Assembly (NCBI GenBank): GCA_001890945.1
Contig: MLAX01000002.1
Span: 1,116,001 to 1,180,000 of the forward strand
Source: Alphaproteobacteria bacterium AO1-B
Lineage (GTDB): Bacteria; Pseudomonadota; Alphaproteobacteria; Rhizobiales; Stappiaceae
DNA length: 64,000 nt
Reading direction: 5' to 3'
Shown piece by piece: positions 33,832-44,221 of this stretch; position 1 is the first letter of the stretch, and the number at the start of each line of letters is the position of its first letter. Position numbers and translations under genes: made by a program. Under the pieces are notes generated by a model. The model saw only the letters and a list, made by a program, of their open reading frames with translations, did not search any database and was not told the DNA's origin.

Positions 33832-35055
33832 TTAGGCGCCAGCTTTTTCCAGAACCTTCTCGTCCTGGTCAATCTCTTCTTCCAGAAGGAGTTCGTCGTC
33901 TGGAGCCGCCTCTTCACCGCCAGCGAGCAAAGATGCTGCAAAGTCACTGTCAGTTACGAGTTCATTTGAAGCTTCTGAAGGTGCTTCTGCGGTCTCGCCC
34001 GTGTCTTGTTCTACATCCGCATCAGAGGCCTCTGCCACTATCTCTTCGGCAGCCACTGGCTCATCTTCTGCTACGGCGACTTCCGTTTTTTGAGAAACCG
34101 GCGATGTGCGGGTCAGCGCATCTTCCAGATCGTCGCAACGTTCCCGTGTCCAGATCTGCGGCTGGTCCAGCCCCTGCGCTTCATCATACGCCCTTGCGAC
34201 GTTGAACGGCAGGTGGGCATCAAAGAGCAGCGCGCTGCCAAATCTCGGCTGAAGCGCATCGTTGAGGGATTGGAAGGTGTCGTGCAGGCCCAACTTGCTC
34301 TCGGCACAAGCTGCAGCCGCATCGCGCAAAGTCACGACATAGTCGCGGGTTGTTTCAATCGCGGTTGCGACGGCTGCAGATCCGATTGCCGGACGGCCAT
34401 GGCCTGGGACCAACGCGGAAGGCCGGAACGCCATGATCCGGTCCAATGCCCGCGGCCAATCGGCAAGGTGCGCGTCGCCGCAATAAGGAGCAGTGTTTGA
34501 TTGAACCAGACCGCCAGCATAGAGCACGGAACTGTCTGAGACCCAAACGACGAGGTCACCCATGGTGTGTCCCCGCCCAAGATGCATCAAACGCACTTCG
34601 CGGCCGCCAAGATCGATGGACATGGATGATGCGATGGTCATGGTCGGCATCGCCAGCGCCGGGAGCGCATGGCCAGCAGGATAAAAGTCCGGATACCGGG
34701 CTTTCAGAACTTCACGATCATCAAGACCGCGGGTTTCCATCATGCGTTTGGTCAGATCAGACGCGATCACCTCGCCAGCCTCAAAGGCTGCGGCACCGGC
34801 AGTGCTGTCGCCATGGAAATGCGTCAGCAGCAGGACCTTGATCGGTTTGTCAGAGATCTCGCGGATCTTCTTGAGGAAAATCTGGCCGAGTTCTTCCGTC
34901 GGCTGGGCGTCGATAACCAGAAGACCGCGCTCGCCAACGATCACACCCGTATTCGGACACCCTTCGGCAGAAATGGCATAGCACCCGGATCCAAGGTCAT
35001 GGATCTTCGCGTCTTGTCCGAGTTCACGTTCAGATGATGTGTCTGCCGTAGTCAT
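33832..35055 (-). CDS. Metallo-beta-lactamase-fold hydrolase, B1-like motifs with altered zinc site and acidic tail
   Basis: The 407-residue protein has its MBL domain in residues 15-230. The zinc motif is THFHGDSTAG (H79, H81, D83), with Ser84 in place of the usual His, as in class B1 beta-lactamases (HFHSDSTGG). Further similarity to B1 lies in HLGRGHTMGDLVVW (H158) and PYCGDAHLADWPRAL, and H219 sits in PGHG. The bridging Asp/Cys position reads YAGG (Gly182), so the second zinc site appears incomplete. No signal peptide is present, so it is probably cytosolic. Residues about 315-407 are an Asp/Glu/Ala-rich disordered tail. The substrate is unknown; SoxH-like and glyoxalase-like roles are alternatives. 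Confidence 0.82.
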   Translation of the reverse strand: MTTADTSSERELGQDAKIHDLGSGCYAISAEGCPNTGVIVGERGLLVIDAQPTEELGQIFLKKIREISDKPIKVLLLTHFHGDSTAGAAAFEAGEVIASDLTKRMMETRGLDDREVLKARYPDFYPAGHALPALAMPTMTIASSMSIDLGGREVRLMHLGRGHTMGDLVVWVSDSSVLYAGGLVQSNTAPYCGDAHLADWPRALDRIMAFRPSALVPGHGRPAIGSAAVATAIETTRDYVVTLRDAAAACAESKLGLHDTFQSLNDALQPRFGSALLFDAHLPFNVARAYDEAQGLDQPQIWTRERCDDLEDALTRTSPVSQKTEVAVAEDEPVAAEEIVAEASDADVEQDTGETAEAPSEASNELVTDSDFAASLLAGGEEAAPDDELLLEEEIDQDEKVLEKAGA

Positions 35056-35456
35056 GACAGCCTCGCTTTCCTGCCAGCCAACCCGATGAGCAATTCACCG
35101 GTCTCAGGGTGTGAATATGTTCTTGCCACACCAGCGTCACTTGTTACGGCATCGATTCGCAAATTTTGGTGCATTATTTCGTTAAACGTTTCTTTCTTAT
35201 CAACAGATAGGTCCAGTAATTGCGCCTCATACAGGCATTTCTATGGCATTGAACCGAACAACGAGAAGCAAACGCTCCGTAGATTTGCAAAATGACCGCC
35301 GAGTGCTTTCCCCTCTGTTTTGACCAGCTATACTTCTGCTTGGTTACCATTGAGTCCCTGTCCACCGAAAACCAATCGGCTTGACGGGGTGCTGCGCCTC
35401 TCCAGCATGCGATCTGTATCTTGCGTGAAGCATGTCCCAACAAGACCTGAGTTCTC
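35056..35456. other. Intergenic region between divergent metallo-hydrolase and MarR genes
   Basis: This 401-base gap separates two divergent starts and is richer in A+T than its flanks, especially at 35160-35340 (for example TTTCGTTAAACGTTTC around 35179-35194). It should hold both promoters. I find no convincing gene, RNA hairpin or perfect operator in it; the short open frames on either strand lack ribosome-binding sites. Confidence 0.5.
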
Positions 35457-35921
35457 ATGCCCAAAACCAGCAATGCGCCCCAAGAAACAGCAGTGCTGAA
35501 ACTCAATGAGTTTCTTCCCTACCGGCTGAACCATCTGGCAGAGACCGTCAGCCGGTCGCTGTCCAAGATCTACGCGGATGATTTCGGGATCGGGATCCCG
35601 GAATGGCGCGTGGTGGCAACACTTGGCGAACATGTAGCAATGACAGCGCGCGACATCGGCAAAGCGACGTCCATGCACAAAACGAAGGTGAGCCGCGCCG
35701 TCGCCGCTTTGGAGAAAAAAGGGCATCTCAGCCGCGGCGCGAACCCGGATGACCAGCGCGAACAACTCTTGCAACTCACCGATAATGGCCGTGCCATGTA
35801 TGAGGACCTCGTGCCAAAAGCGTTGGGCTATTCCCTTCACTTGGAAGCGGCCTTGACCGAAGAGCAGCGCATCGCTCTGGACGAGATCTTTCAACGTCTT
35901 CATGCCGCTGCGGAAAAATAA
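35457..35921 (+). CDS. MarR family winged-helix regulator
   Basis: The 154-residue protein has a lead helix (LKLNEFLPYRLNHLAETVSRSLSKIY), the conserved IPEWRVVATLGEH segment, a reading region MTARDIGKATSMHKTKVSRAVAALEKKGHL, and the wing NPDDQREQLLQLTDNG. A C-terminal dimer helix follows (LTEEQRIALDEIFQRLHAA). It resembles the BadR/HpcR-like subgroup that answers aromatic acids, but no catabolic gene is beside it. It is divergent from the metallo-hydrolase gene over a 401-base gap. The effector and targets are not known. Confidence 0.9.
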   Translation: MPKTSNAPQETAVLKLNEFLPYRLNHLAETVSRSLSKIYADDFGIGIPEWRVVATLGEHVAMTARDIGKATSMHKTKVSRAVAALEKKGHLSRGANPDDQREQLLQLTDNGRAMYEDLVPKALGYSLHLEAALTEEQRIALDEIFQRLHAAAEK

Positions 35922-36050
35922 GCCTGCCGCCCTGCCCGCCATTAACCGAACATGAGAGCTTTCCTTGATATGGGTTGGCTTCGAGAGGATACTGATCCGG
36001 CTGTTTGAGCAGCAAGGCGCGGGGATGATATGCGCCGGTGGGGAAAAGTG

Positions 36051-37388
36051 ATGAAGCTTCGCAGTCATGCCGCGTTTTTGGCAATGTCATGCGCGCTGGC
36101 GTTCGCGCCGGTGCAACTGCTTATTGCTGTCCCGGCAGAGGCTGCAAGCTGTGCCAGCTTGACATCGGAACTGCGGCAACTTCAGTCTCGCGGCAACCGT
36201 CCGTCCGCGGGTGCTCAAAAATGGCAAACCGCTAAAAGCCAGCAGCAAAAGGCGCTCAGCGCGGCAGAGCGGGACTTTAGCTATCTAGGTTGCAACAGCA
36301 ACGCCAGTCCGCAGTGCCAGGCACTGTCTGGCAAAGTTCAGCGCATGCGTTCCAATTTAAGAGCCATCGATCGTCAATTGGCAAAGGCTGGTGGTGGAAA
36401 CGCCAGCAATCAACAACGCATCCGGCAGCTACAGGCGGCCCTCAAGCGCCAAAACTGCGGCGCCCCGGCAAATACGCGCAATGCGGCCGCCAATCCGAAC
36501 TCTGGAGATGCGCCGCGTTCGCTGCTGGCCCGACTTTTCAACCCGCAGCAAACGCCGGCTCAAACCAAGCAACAAGAGACTGCTCAAAGCACCAAGAAAC
36601 GCACCAGTTCCAGCGGAAAGCGCAGAATCCCGTCCGGTGGAACCTTCCGGACCCTTTGTGTGCGCACGTGCGATGGGTATTTTTTCCCGGTCAGTTTCGC
36701 GACCGGAAAACGGCAGTTTGCCAATGATGCGGCCCGCTGCAACGAGATTTGCCCGGCCTCTGAAACCGAGCTCTACGTCTACAAGAACCCGGGCGGCGAC
36801 CGGTCTGATATGATGTCACTTGCGGGTGACCTTTATTCCGAACAGCCGTTTGCTGATCGTTACAAAAGCGAGTTTGTCGAGGGATGTAGCTGCCGGCTGA
36901 CGGGGAAGGCGAAGAGCCGCTCTGGCTGGACAGAAGTCAGCAATCCCGGCGCATCCGGACGGCGAATTGCGTTTTCGGACATCAGCAGTGGGCTGCAGCC
37001 AAGCTACACAGCTGAAAACATCCGCACTTCGCGGCCGGCAAATCTTGAATCGAACTCAACGCTTTCCCGGACACCGCTGACCAAAGAGCAACTGCCAGCT
37101 TATGAAGACCCTGACACCCGCGCGAACCTGGAAAAAGGTTTTGATGTGACAGCGTCGATCGCGAAAGCCGCTGAACAGCTCAAACCGGCTGCCACTGAAG
37201 GCGACGGTTCGAATGGCAAACCTGGAGAGCTGCCATTGCTCGGAAACCGCAGATCTCTGGCGGACGAGAACCTTGAAACAGCCTCGATCCCGCCGGTCTT
37301 CAAGTCGGACGACCCGGGGTTCCGTCCGGCCCCGGATCGTGATGTCCCTGTCAGGGTAGTCGGTCCAGAATACTTTTACGCCCAATAA
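36051..37388 (+). CDS. DUF2865 secreted protein
   Basis: The 445-residue exported protein has a signal sequence ([27 protein letters not shown]), a coiled region ([26 protein letters not shown]), a Gln/Thr-rich spacer and the DUF2865 block. That block has [42 protein letters not shown] and a CSC pair (VEGCSCRL); these cysteines probably form disulfides. The C-terminal third is low complexity. The function is unknown, and such proteins are common in Hyphomicrobiales. The ATG at 36051 has GTGGGGAAAAG before it. The last 38 bases overlap the end of gltX on the opposite strand. Confidence 0.85.
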   Translation: MKLRSHAAFLAMSCALAFAPVQLLIAVPAEAASCASLTSELRQLQSRGNRPSAGAQKWQTAKSQQQKALSAAERDFSYLGCNSNASPQCQALSGKVQRMRSNLRAIDRQLAKAGGGNASNQQRIRQLQAALKRQNCGAPANTRNAAANPNSGDAPRSLLARLFNPQQTPAQTKQQETAQSTKKRTSSSGKRRIPSGGTFRTLCVRTCDGYFFPVSFATGKRQFANDAARCNEICPASETELYVYKNPGGDRSDMMSLAGDLYSEQPFADRYKSEFVEGCSCRLTGKAKSRSGWTEVSNPGASGRRIAFSDISSGLQPSYTAENIRTSRPANLESNSTLSRTPLTKEQLPAYEDPDTRANLEKGFDVTASIAKAAEQLKPAATEGDGSNGKPGELPLLGNRRSLADENLETASIPPVFKSDDPGFRPAPDRDVPVRVVGPEYFYAQ

Positions 37389-38712
37389 GCGGCAGCATTT
37401 CCTTCATGTCAGGACCGTGATCGAGACCCGTGAGCACACGGCGAAGCGGCATGAACAGCCCCCGACCCTTGCGGCCGGTTTCCGCCTTCAGCGCTGATGT
37501 CCATGCCCCCCAGGTCTCCAGGGTCATTTCACCATCCGGAAGAAGCTCTTTTGCCTTGGCGATGAACTCCCGGTCTTCGCCTTCAATTCGGCTTTCAACC
37601 GGGCCGCCGACAATCTGCCAATAACCTTTGGCATCATTGACGGTTTCACAGTTGCCGCGGATGGCGGTCCAGAAGGCCTCGCCGCCGCCAACACCCATCT
37701 CATCGAGCCGATCCTTGGCATCTGCATACGGCATTTCATGCACAAGCCGCGCATTCAGGCCTTTGAGATCTTCCGGATCGAATTTGGCGGAGGACCGTGA
37801 CACGCTGGTCAGATCGAATTTCTCCTCCAGGGCGTCCATGCTTGGAACAGCTTCAACGGCCTGGCTGGTGCCGGTCAGGACAGCAAGCGAACAGACCGCC
37901 ATCGCCTCAACACCGGATTCCCGCAACGAGCCGATCGACAAGGCCCCCTTGCGCTTTGACAGCCCTTCGCCATCCCGCGTGGTCAGCAGATTATGGTGAC
38001 CAAAGACAGGCGCCGTGGCACCCAGCGCTTCGAAGATCGCGATCTGGACACCGGTGTTCGACACATGATCCTCACCGCGGATGATATGGGACACACCCAT
38101 ATCGATGTCGTCGACAATCGACGGCAATGTGTAGAGAAACGTGCCGTCCGCGCGGATCAGGACCGGATCGGACATTGAGGCCAAGTCTACCGTTTGGTCA
38201 CCACGGCAAAGATCGTTCCAGGTCACTTCGGTGCGTTTGGTCTGGAAGGGATCGCCATCATGGTTCGGCAGAACAAACCGCCAATGCGGCTTGCGGCCTT
38301 CCGCTTCAAACGCAGCCCGCTCTTCCACTGTCTGCTTCAGTCCGGCGCGGTCATAGACCGGAGGGCGGCCAAGCGCGCGCTGACGGGAGCGACGACGTTC
38401 CAGCTCGTCCGGTGTTTCGTAGCACGGGTACAAAAGGCCTGCGGTTTTCAACTTTTCCGCAGCCGCCTCATAGGCAGCCACCCGGTCAGATTGCCGCTCG
38501 ATTACATCGGGCGAAATCCCGAGCCAGCGGAGATCGGATTCGATCGATTCCGCATACTCCTTCTTGGAGCGTTCAAGATCGGTGTCGTCGAAACGCAGGA
38601 TGAAGCGCCCGCCCATCTTCTTGGCATAAAGCCAGTTATAGAGGGCCGGACGGCTATTGCCGATGTGAATGTGGCCGGTCGGAGACGGCGCGAAGCGTAC
38701 AGTAACAGTCAT
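37351..38712 (-). CDS. gltX: Glutamyl-tRNA synthetase (GltX/GlnS-related class I)
   Basis: The 453-residue class I synthetase has the HIGH-type signature [21 protein letters not shown] (from residue 8), the [14 protein letters not shown] motif, and the KMSKS equivalent LSKRKG (about residue 240). A helical anticodon-binding domain follows. It charges tRNA-Glu, and in alphaproteobacteria also tRNA-Gln for later amidation. It lacks the extra cysteines of the zinc-containing E. coli type. Many alphaproteobacteria have two such genes, and only one lies in this window. The coding end overlaps the DUF2865 gene tail to tail by 38 bases. Confidence 0.93.
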   Translation of the reverse strand: MTVTVRFAPSPTGHIHIGNSRPALYNWLYAKKMGGRFILRFDDTDLERSKKEYAESIESDLRWLGISPDVIERQSDRVAAYEAAAEKLKTAGLLYPCYETPDELERRRSRQRALGRPPVYDRAGLKQTVEERAAFEAEGRKPHWRFVLPNHDGDPFQTKRTEVTWNDLCRGDQTVDLASMSDPVLIRADGTFLYTLPSIVDDIDMGVSHIIRGEDHVSNTGVQIAIFEALGATAPVFGHHNLLTTRDGEGLSKRKGALSIGSLRESGVEAMAVCSLAVLTGTSQAVEAVPSMDALEEKFDLTSVSRSSAKFDPEDLKGLNARLVHEMPYADAKDRLDEMGVGGGEAFWTAIRGNCETVNDAKGYWQIVGGPVESRIEGEDREFIAKAKELLPDGEMTLETWGAWTSALKAETGRKGRGLFMPLRRVLTGLDHGPDMKEMLPLIGRKSILDRLP

Positions 38713-38795
38713 GCGCCTCAGGTACCCGCCTCCCTTGAGCTCTGCAAGTGCAAATGGTGATTTTACCCCGTTTGGCCGGGCCAGATTTCAGCTTT

Positions 38796-40019
38796 TCAAG
38801 CCAGCGGACCGTTTTGTCGGTCACGAAGCTTGCGCGACGCTATTGCAAGTCCACCTGTCATGAGCGCGCAGTACCCGCTCATCACCAGAAGCTGACGATC
38901 AAAGTCGACACCGGCATCGATAAGAACGCCGACCAAGCCCGGGCCAGCGGCCGACGAGAACACCATCAAAGCAAATGCGACAGAGCGGATCGCGCCGATA
39001 TGACGGCTGCCATAAAGCTCCGGCCAGAGGGCACCGGACATTGCGGCGGTAAATCCGCTGCTGATGCCGAGAAGCCCCATGAACAAAAAGGCTGTTGGTG
39101 CGGCCGGGAGCAACGCAAGCACAAGACACCCGGAGAAGAGCGGCAGTAGCACGGCCGGAAGCAGTGCCCGCGCGGAATACCGATCGATCAGGGGCCCAAG
39201 CACCAGCGCCGTGGCAATTGCAGTGCCGGCCATGACCGGAAAGGCGGAGGCGAAGAGCTCAAGCGGCCAGCCTCGCAACTCAGTCAGATACACCTGATTG
39301 AACAAGATGGCGGTTCCGATGAACGGCGGTGCCAGCACGCCGGCTGTCAAAAGCCAGAAAATCGGGTCGCGCAGCGCCTCGCCGCGCGTCCATTGACGCC
39401 CTTCGATTACCCCCGAGCCCTGCTCGTCTGATTGCGGGATGCGATCTTTGGCAAATAACAAGGCGAGCATAGGCAGCGCCCCCAGCACCATGATGCCGGC
39501 GGCGAGCGCCCAGCTGGTCCTCCATCCTACTACCGCAGAAATCAAAACAAAACTGGCCGGAAACAAGCTCTCGGCAACGGGAAATCCCATCTGCGCGACA
39601 GACACCGCTCGGCCGCGCTGCGCTGAATACCAGCGGCCCATGGCCGTCATGGAGACGTGGGTCATCATGCCCTGCCCGGACAGCCGCAGTCCGAACAGCA
39701 CCACAAACAACATGAAGACAGAATTCACCAGAGCCATCGACAGACAGAAAAGGCCAAGTGTGACGCATGTTGCGAGCCCGACAAGGCGAACGGGGAAAAC
39801 ATCGACGCTGCGCCCGATCCAGGGCAAAGACACCGCGCTGGCGAGCGTCGCGGCCATGTAAAGAAGACCGAAATCACCGTGACTGAGTTGAAACTCTTCG
39901 CGCAGGTGCCCCGAAGACAGCGCAATGTAAAAAGTCTGCCCGAACCCGGAAAAAGCGGTCAGCAGAAATCCGCCGGCGAGCCAGCGGGCATTAGTTTGCA
40001 GAAACGTCAGATAGGTCAT
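38796..40019 (-). CDS. MFS transporter
   Basis: The 407-residue carrier has about 12 membrane helices in two six-helix halves. The first half shows the MFS loop motif GRSVDVFPVRLVG and the helix 4 region GLRLSGQGMMTHVSMTAMGRWY. The second half has PLIDRYSARALLP. The pattern resembles the monocarboxylate/OFA-type groups, and the substrate cannot be told from the sequence. It lies 24 bases downstream of nadE on the same strand and may be cotranscribed with it, without an obvious metabolic link. Confidence 0.88.
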   Translation of the reverse strand: MTYLTFLQTNARWLAGGFLLTAFSGFGQTFYIALSSGHLREEFQLSHGDFGLLYMAATLASAVSLPWIGRSVDVFPVRLVGLATCVTLGLFCLSMALVNSVFMLFVVLFGLRLSGQGMMTHVSMTAMGRWYSAQRGRAVSVAQMGFPVAESLFPASFVLISAVVGWRTSWALAAGIMVLGALPMLALLFAKDRIPQSDEQGSGVIEGRQWTRGEALRDPIFWLLTAGVLAPPFIGTAILFNQVYLTELRGWPLELFASAFPVMAGTAIATALVLGPLIDRYSARALLPAVLLPLFSGCLVLALLPAAPTAFLFMGLLGISSGFTAAMSGALWPELYGSRHIGAIRSVAFALMVFSSAAGPGLVGVLIDAGVDFDRQLLVMSGYCALMTGGLAIASRKLRDRQNGPLA

Positions 40020-40043
40020 GCGTCTCCGCCGGATTGAAAAGCT

Positions 40044-41711
40044 CTAAGACCGGTCGCGGAAGCGGTTGGTGATCGGGTAGCGGCGGTCGCGGCCGAAATT
40101 GCGCTCCGTGATCTTGACGCCGGGAGGAGCTTGTCTGCGTTTGTATTCAGCGATGTAGAGCAAATGCTCAATGCGATGAATCAGGTCACGGGAATGGCCG
40201 CGCTTTTCGATTTCACCGACCGACATCTCCTTCTCGACCAGACATTCCAGAATGTCATCGAGCACGTCATAGGGCGGCAAGGAATCCTGGTCCGTCTGGT
40301 TTTCCCGGAGTTCCGCCGTCGGGACCTTGGTGATGATGTTGGATGGGATTACCTCACCCTCCGGCCCGAGCAGACCAGCCGGTTTGTTGGCGTTACGCCA
40401 GGCTGCCAGATGATAGACTTGGGTCTTGTAAAGATCCTTGATCGGATTGTAGCCGCCGTTCATGTCGCCATAGAGCGTTGCGTAGCCAACCGACATTTCC
40501 GACTTGTTGCCCGTGGTCATGACCATGTGGCCAAACTTGTTGGAGACGGCCATCAGGATGACGCCGCGTGTCCGGGACTGAAGGTTCTCTTCCGTCACAC
40601 CCGCTTCCGTGCCAGCGAACAACCTGTCCAGTGCCTTGGTAAATCCTTCGACCGGCTCTGCAATCGGTACCGTGTCATACCTGAGGCCCAGCGCCTTGGC
40701 GCAGTCTGCGGCATCCTTGATGCTTTCTTCCGAGGTGTAACGAAAGGGAAGCATGATGCTGTGCACCTTATCTGCCCCCAGCGCATCAACGGCCATTGCC
40801 GCGCAAATGGCAGAGTCGATGCCGCCCGAAAGGCCAAGCACGACACCCGGGAAGCTATTTTTGGTGACATAATCACCAAGCCCGAGCACACAGGCCCGCC
40901 AGTTGGCTTCATCAAGATCGGGAAGCTTTGCCACCGGACCGCTGGTACAAACCCAAGTTTCGCCGTCCCTTTTCCAGTCGCTGATGCCGAGCGCTGTCTC
41001 AAACTGCGGCATCTGGAACGCAAGGCTCCGATCCGCCTGAAGGGCAAAGGATCCACCGTCAAAGACCAGCTCGTCCTGGCCGCCCAACTGATTGCAATAG
41101 ACGAGCGGCAGATCTGTCTGAACCACACGGGCCACGACCACTTGCAGGCGCTCTTCGGCCCGGTTCTCCCAATAAGGGGATCCGTTCGGAACCAGAAGGA
41201 TTTCCGCACCGGTTTCCTCAAGGCACTCGCAGACCTCGTCGTTCCAAATGTCTTCGCAGATCGGCAACCCGATGCGCACACCGCGGAAGTCAACGGGCCC
41301 AGGAAGCGGCCCGGCCTTGAACACGCGCTTTTCGTCAAAAACTCCGTAGTTTGGCAGATCACTCTTGTAACGCACCGCCTTCACTTCGCCCTGATCGATG
41401 AGAAGGACAGCGTTGTGGAGGTCGCCGGCATCGGAGTACCACGGCGTTCCCAGAATCACCGCGGGTCCACCATCGGCGGTCTCTTCGGCAAGTGTGCGCG
41501 CGGTTTCCATGCACTCCCGGACAAAGGCCGGTTTCAGAACAAGATCTTCCGGCGGATAGCCGGCCAGCATCAGCTCTGAGGTCAAGACCAGATCCGCCTG
41601 CTGCGCTTTTGCGTCGGCACGCGCCTGACGAACAAGCTCCGCGTTCCCGGCGACATCACCTACGGTCGGATTGAGCTGAGCAACGGCAAGGCGGAAAGAG
41701 TTGATGGTCAT
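40044..41711 (-). CDS. nadE: Glutamine-dependent NAD+ synthetase
   Basis: The enzyme makes NAD from deamido-NAD using ammonia released from glutamine. The 555-residue protein has an N-terminal nitrilase-type glutaminase (Glu in LTSELMLAGYPPED, Lys in YKSDLPNYGVFDE, Cys in GLPICEDIWND) and a C-terminal synthetase with the P-loop LGLSGGIDSA and the TGNKSEMSVGYATLYGDM motif. The length is usual for the fused glutaminase type. I take the ATG at 41711, where the nitrilase homology starts (INSFRLAVAQLNPTVGD); the frame is open to 41771. It may be in one transcript with the MFS gene. Confidence 0.94.
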   Translation of the reverse strand: MTINSFRLAVAQLNPTVGDVAGNAELVRQARADAKAQQADLVLTSELMLAGYPPEDLVLKPAFVRECMETARTLAEETADGGPAVILGTPWYSDAGDLHNAVLLIDQGEVKAVRYKSDLPNYGVFDEKRVFKAGPLPGPVDFRGVRIGLPICEDIWNDEVCECLEETGAEILLVPNGSPYWENRAEERLQVVVARVVQTDLPLVYCNQLGGQDELVFDGGSFALQADRSLAFQMPQFETALGISDWKRDGETWVCTSGPVAKLPDLDEANWRACVLGLGDYVTKNSFPGVVLGLSGGIDSAICAAMAVDALGADKVHSIMLPFRYTSEESIKDAADCAKALGLRYDTVPIAEPVEGFTKALDRLFAGTEAGVTEENLQSRTRGVILMAVSNKFGHMVMTTGNKSEMSVGYATLYGDMNGGYNPIKDLYKTQVYHLAAWRNANKPAGLLGPEGEVIPSNIITKVPTAELRENQTDQDSLPPYDVLDDILECLVEKEMSVGEIEKRGHSRDLIHRIEHLLYIAEYKRRQAPPGVKITERNFGRDRRYPITNRFRDRS

Positions 41712-41830
41712 GAATCTCGTGCCGGACAAAGAAGAGATCCGAGATGTACCGTCAAGAACAATGGGTTGCAATCATGCAAATGCTGAAACTAGCCCCTGAT
41801 CGGCCGCAACCAACAGCGAGGTGTGTCAGC

Positions 41831-42364
41831 TCAAAGAAGTGCGAGAGACTGGTCTTCGGCTTCAGCAGGCTGATCCGGCGCCATGGAGGACAAGTCCAGC
41901 ACACTGCCGCCTGTGTGGCCAGGCATCCCCGGCATGGAAATTCCCGTGCTGCGTCCCTGCAGTTCCTGACGTTGTAGAATTTCCCCGATATGCCTGTAAA
42001 GAACTGCGGGCGCCACAGGTTTGGCGACAAGGCCATGAATACCGATATTGAGAGCTTCCAGGATGATCGGACGGCGCGCGTGGGCTGTGATCACAAGGAC
42101 TGGCGTTGTCTTGATGATCGGGTCCGTATCCTTGCGCAGTATTCTGAGGAAGTCGGCGCCGCCAAACGGGCTCATGTTCCAGTCGCACAAGACAATATCG
42201 GGTTTGCGGTCGACGACCAACTCAAGGGCTTCAGCCCCTTCGGTGGCCTCACAGATCGTGCGAACACCAAACCCTCCGACAACGGAGCGCAAGATCGTGC
42301 GCATGTGTGGATTGTCCTCCACCACCAGGCACGAAATCTTAGAAAGATCCCACGGTTCGCGCAC
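41831..42364 (-). CDS. Single-domain response regulator
   Basis: The 177-residue protein has one receiver domain (residues 8-135): acidic pair E16-D17 in VVEDN, phosphoacceptor D61 (LCDWNMSP), Thr in VLVITAHA and Lys in GLVAKPVAP. A 40-residue C-terminal extension is Met/Gly- and acid-rich (GMPGHTGGSVLDLSSMAPDQPAEAEDQ), and no output domain is visible. Such stand-alone receivers act in phosphorelays or on flagellar and cell-cycle targets in alphaproteobacteria. No kinase gene is adjacent. It is read alone, 119 bases upstream of nadE. Confidence 0.9.
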   Translation of the reverse strand: MREPWDLSKISCLVVEDNPHMRTILRSVVGGFGVRTICEATEGAEALELVVDRKPDIVLCDWNMSPFGGADFLRILRKDTDPIIKTTPVLVITAHARRPIILEALNIGIHGLVAKPVAPAVLYRHIGEILQRQELQGRSTGISMPGMPGHTGGSVLDLSSMAPDQPAEAEDQSLALL

Positions 42365-42501
42365 GCTTCAAATTCCCCTACCCAGAGCGTCCGGTTGACG
42401 AGCACCGCCCCCTCTGCGGTGCAAATATCCCACGTCGCACATATGCATCTGGAGCCTTAACCGCCTGTTACCGCGGCGGCAGAATTGACAAAAATCGATA
42501 C

Positions 42502-42533
42502 AAAAAAATGAGGGGCAGCCACAGCTGCCCCTC
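42502..42533 (-). terminator. Terminator of the DAHP synthase gene
   Basis: A perfect 10-base stem (GAGGGGCAGC at 42510-42519 with GCTGCCCCTC at 42524-42533) and a 4-base loop are followed in minus-strand RNA by A and seven U residues. It lies 31 bases beyond the aroG-type stop codon. Confidence 0.93.
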
Positions 42534-42563
42534 AAAATTATCAAACAACGGAAAAGTGCGGTC

Positions 42564-43946
42564 TTAAGCGCTCGCAGCCAGGGGTTCTTTCTGCTTGCCG
42601 TCTTTCTCTTTCTTGAGGTTTTCAGCAATCAGGAAAGCCAGCTCAAGAGCCTGGTCCGCATTGAGACGCGGATCGCAATGGGTGTGGTAACGATCACCGA
42701 GTTGCTCTTCGGTCAGGGCCCGGGCACCGCCGGTGCATTCGGTTACGTTCCGGCCGGTCATTTCAACGTGCACGCCACCCGCATGAGTGCCTTCTGCACG
42801 GTGAACAGCGAAGAAGGCTTCGACTTCCTTCAAGATCCGGTCGAATGGGCGGGTTTTATAGCCACCGGCAGAAATCGTATTGCCATGCATCGGGTCACAT
42901 GACCAAACCACCGACTTGCCTTCCCGCTCAACAGCACGCACGAGCTGCGGCAGGTGATCAAAAACCTTGTCGGAGCCGAAACGGGCGATCAAGGTGAGAC
43001 GGCCTGGCTCATTGTCCGGGTTCAAAGCGTCGATCAGCTCCAGAAGGCCATCCGGCGTCAGGGACGGACCACACTTCAGGCCAATCGGGTTTTTGATGCC
43101 GCGGAAGAACTCGACGTGCGCATGGTCTGGTTGGCGGGTCCGGTCGCCGATCCACAGCATGTGGCCAGACGTTGCGTACCAGTCACCGGACGTGGAATCT
43201 ACGCGGGTCAGCGCTTCTTCATAACCCAGCAAAAGTGCTTCATGGCTGGTGAAGAAATCTGTTCCGCGTAGTTGCGGAACGCTGTCACTGTTGATGCCGC
43301 ATGCGCGCATGAAGGCAAGCGACTCGCTAATGCGGTCTGCCAATTCCTTGTAACGGTGGCCTTGCGGGCTGTCGGTGATGAAACCGAGCATCCACTGGTG
43401 CACTTGGTCCAGGTTGGCAAACCCACCTTGGGAGAAGGCACGCAGCAAGTTCAGCGTTGCCGCCGATTGACGGTACGCCATCGACATACGGGTCGGGTCC
43501 GGAATACGGCTGTCCGAGGTGAAGTTGATGTCGTTAATGATGTCACCGCGGTAGCTCGGCAACTCAACATCACCCTTCTTCTCGATATTGGAAGAGCGCG
43601 GCTTGGCGAACTGACCGGCGATCCTGCCAACCTTCACCACCGGCTGGCTCGCTGCATAGGTCAGCACAACCGCCATCTGCAGAAACACACGGAAGAAGTC
43701 ACGAATGTGGTCCGGATGGTGTTCGGCAAAGCTTTCGGCGCAGTCACCGCCTTGCAGCAGAAACCCCTTGCCGTTGGCAACATCCGCCAGCTGGCTCTTC
43801 AGAGCGCGCGCTTCACCGGCAAACACCAGCGGCGGATAGGTCGACAGGCGCTGCTCAACATCTGTCAAAGCTGCCTGATCAGGATATTCCGGGACCTGCA
43901 GGATCGGTTTTGATCTCCAGCTGTCCGGGCTCCACTTGTCCGCCAT
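42564..43946 (-). CDS. Class II 3-deoxy-7-phosphoheptulonate (DAHP) synthase
   Basis: The first enzyme of the shikimate pathway condenses phosphoenolpyruvate and erythrose-4-phosphate. The 460-residue protein is of the plant-like class [16 protein letters not shown] near residue 61, [41 protein letters not shown] and the [11 protein letters not shown] metal-binding motif. It is quite unlike the 350-residue class I AroFGH enzymes. It has a single-gene transcript with its own strong terminator. I see no leader peptide in the 275 bases before it, so attenuation by aromatic amino acids is not supported. Confidence 0.94.
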   Translation of the reverse strand: MADKWSPDSWRSKPILQVPEYPDQAALTDVEQRLSTYPPLVFAGEARALKSQLADVANGKGFLLQGGDCAESFAEHHPDHIRDFFRVFLQMAVVLTYAASQPVVKVGRIAGQFAKPRSSNIEKKGDVELPSYRGDIINDINFTSDSRIPDPTRMSMAYRQSAATLNLLRAFSQGGFANLDQVHQWMLGFITDSPQGHRYKELADRISESLAFMRACGINSDSVPQLRGTDFFTSHEALLLGYEEALTRVDSTSGDWYATSGHMLWIGDRTRQPDHAHVEFFRGIKNPIGLKCGPSLTPDGLLELIDALNPDNEPGRLTLIARFGSDKVFDHLPQLVRAVEREGKSVVWSCDPMHGNTISAGGYKTRPFDRILKEVEAFFAVHRAEGTHAGGVHVEMTGRNVTECTGGARALTEEQLGDRYHTHCDPRLNADQALELAFLIAENLKKEKDGKQKEPLAASA

Positions 43947-44221
43947 AGTACCAACTCCTCATCGGGACGGTCTGTTCAATTCGAACTCCAGACACACGTC
44001 CCGCGATATTTTTGTTCGTTTACGCCCACTCAAACAGAGCAAACGTGCGGCCTTATACACGGCGTTCAGCCTGATTGCCACCCACGCTTCACCGCAAAAA
44101 TGCCCCTTACGGAACGCTGGCCAAATAGTGTTGCCCAAAGCCCACGGGCGATTGCGGCGGATCAAGGTTTTGACGATCAGATCACCCTAAACTTGGCCGA
44201 CGCTAGCCAGGGAAACCAGCA

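Noticed and set aside
40131..41579. Long open frame of 482 codons on the plus strand
   Set aside because: It lies entirely antisense to nadE, whose motifs are intact; its translation has no recognisable domain and an odd composition. It is a reflection of codon bias.
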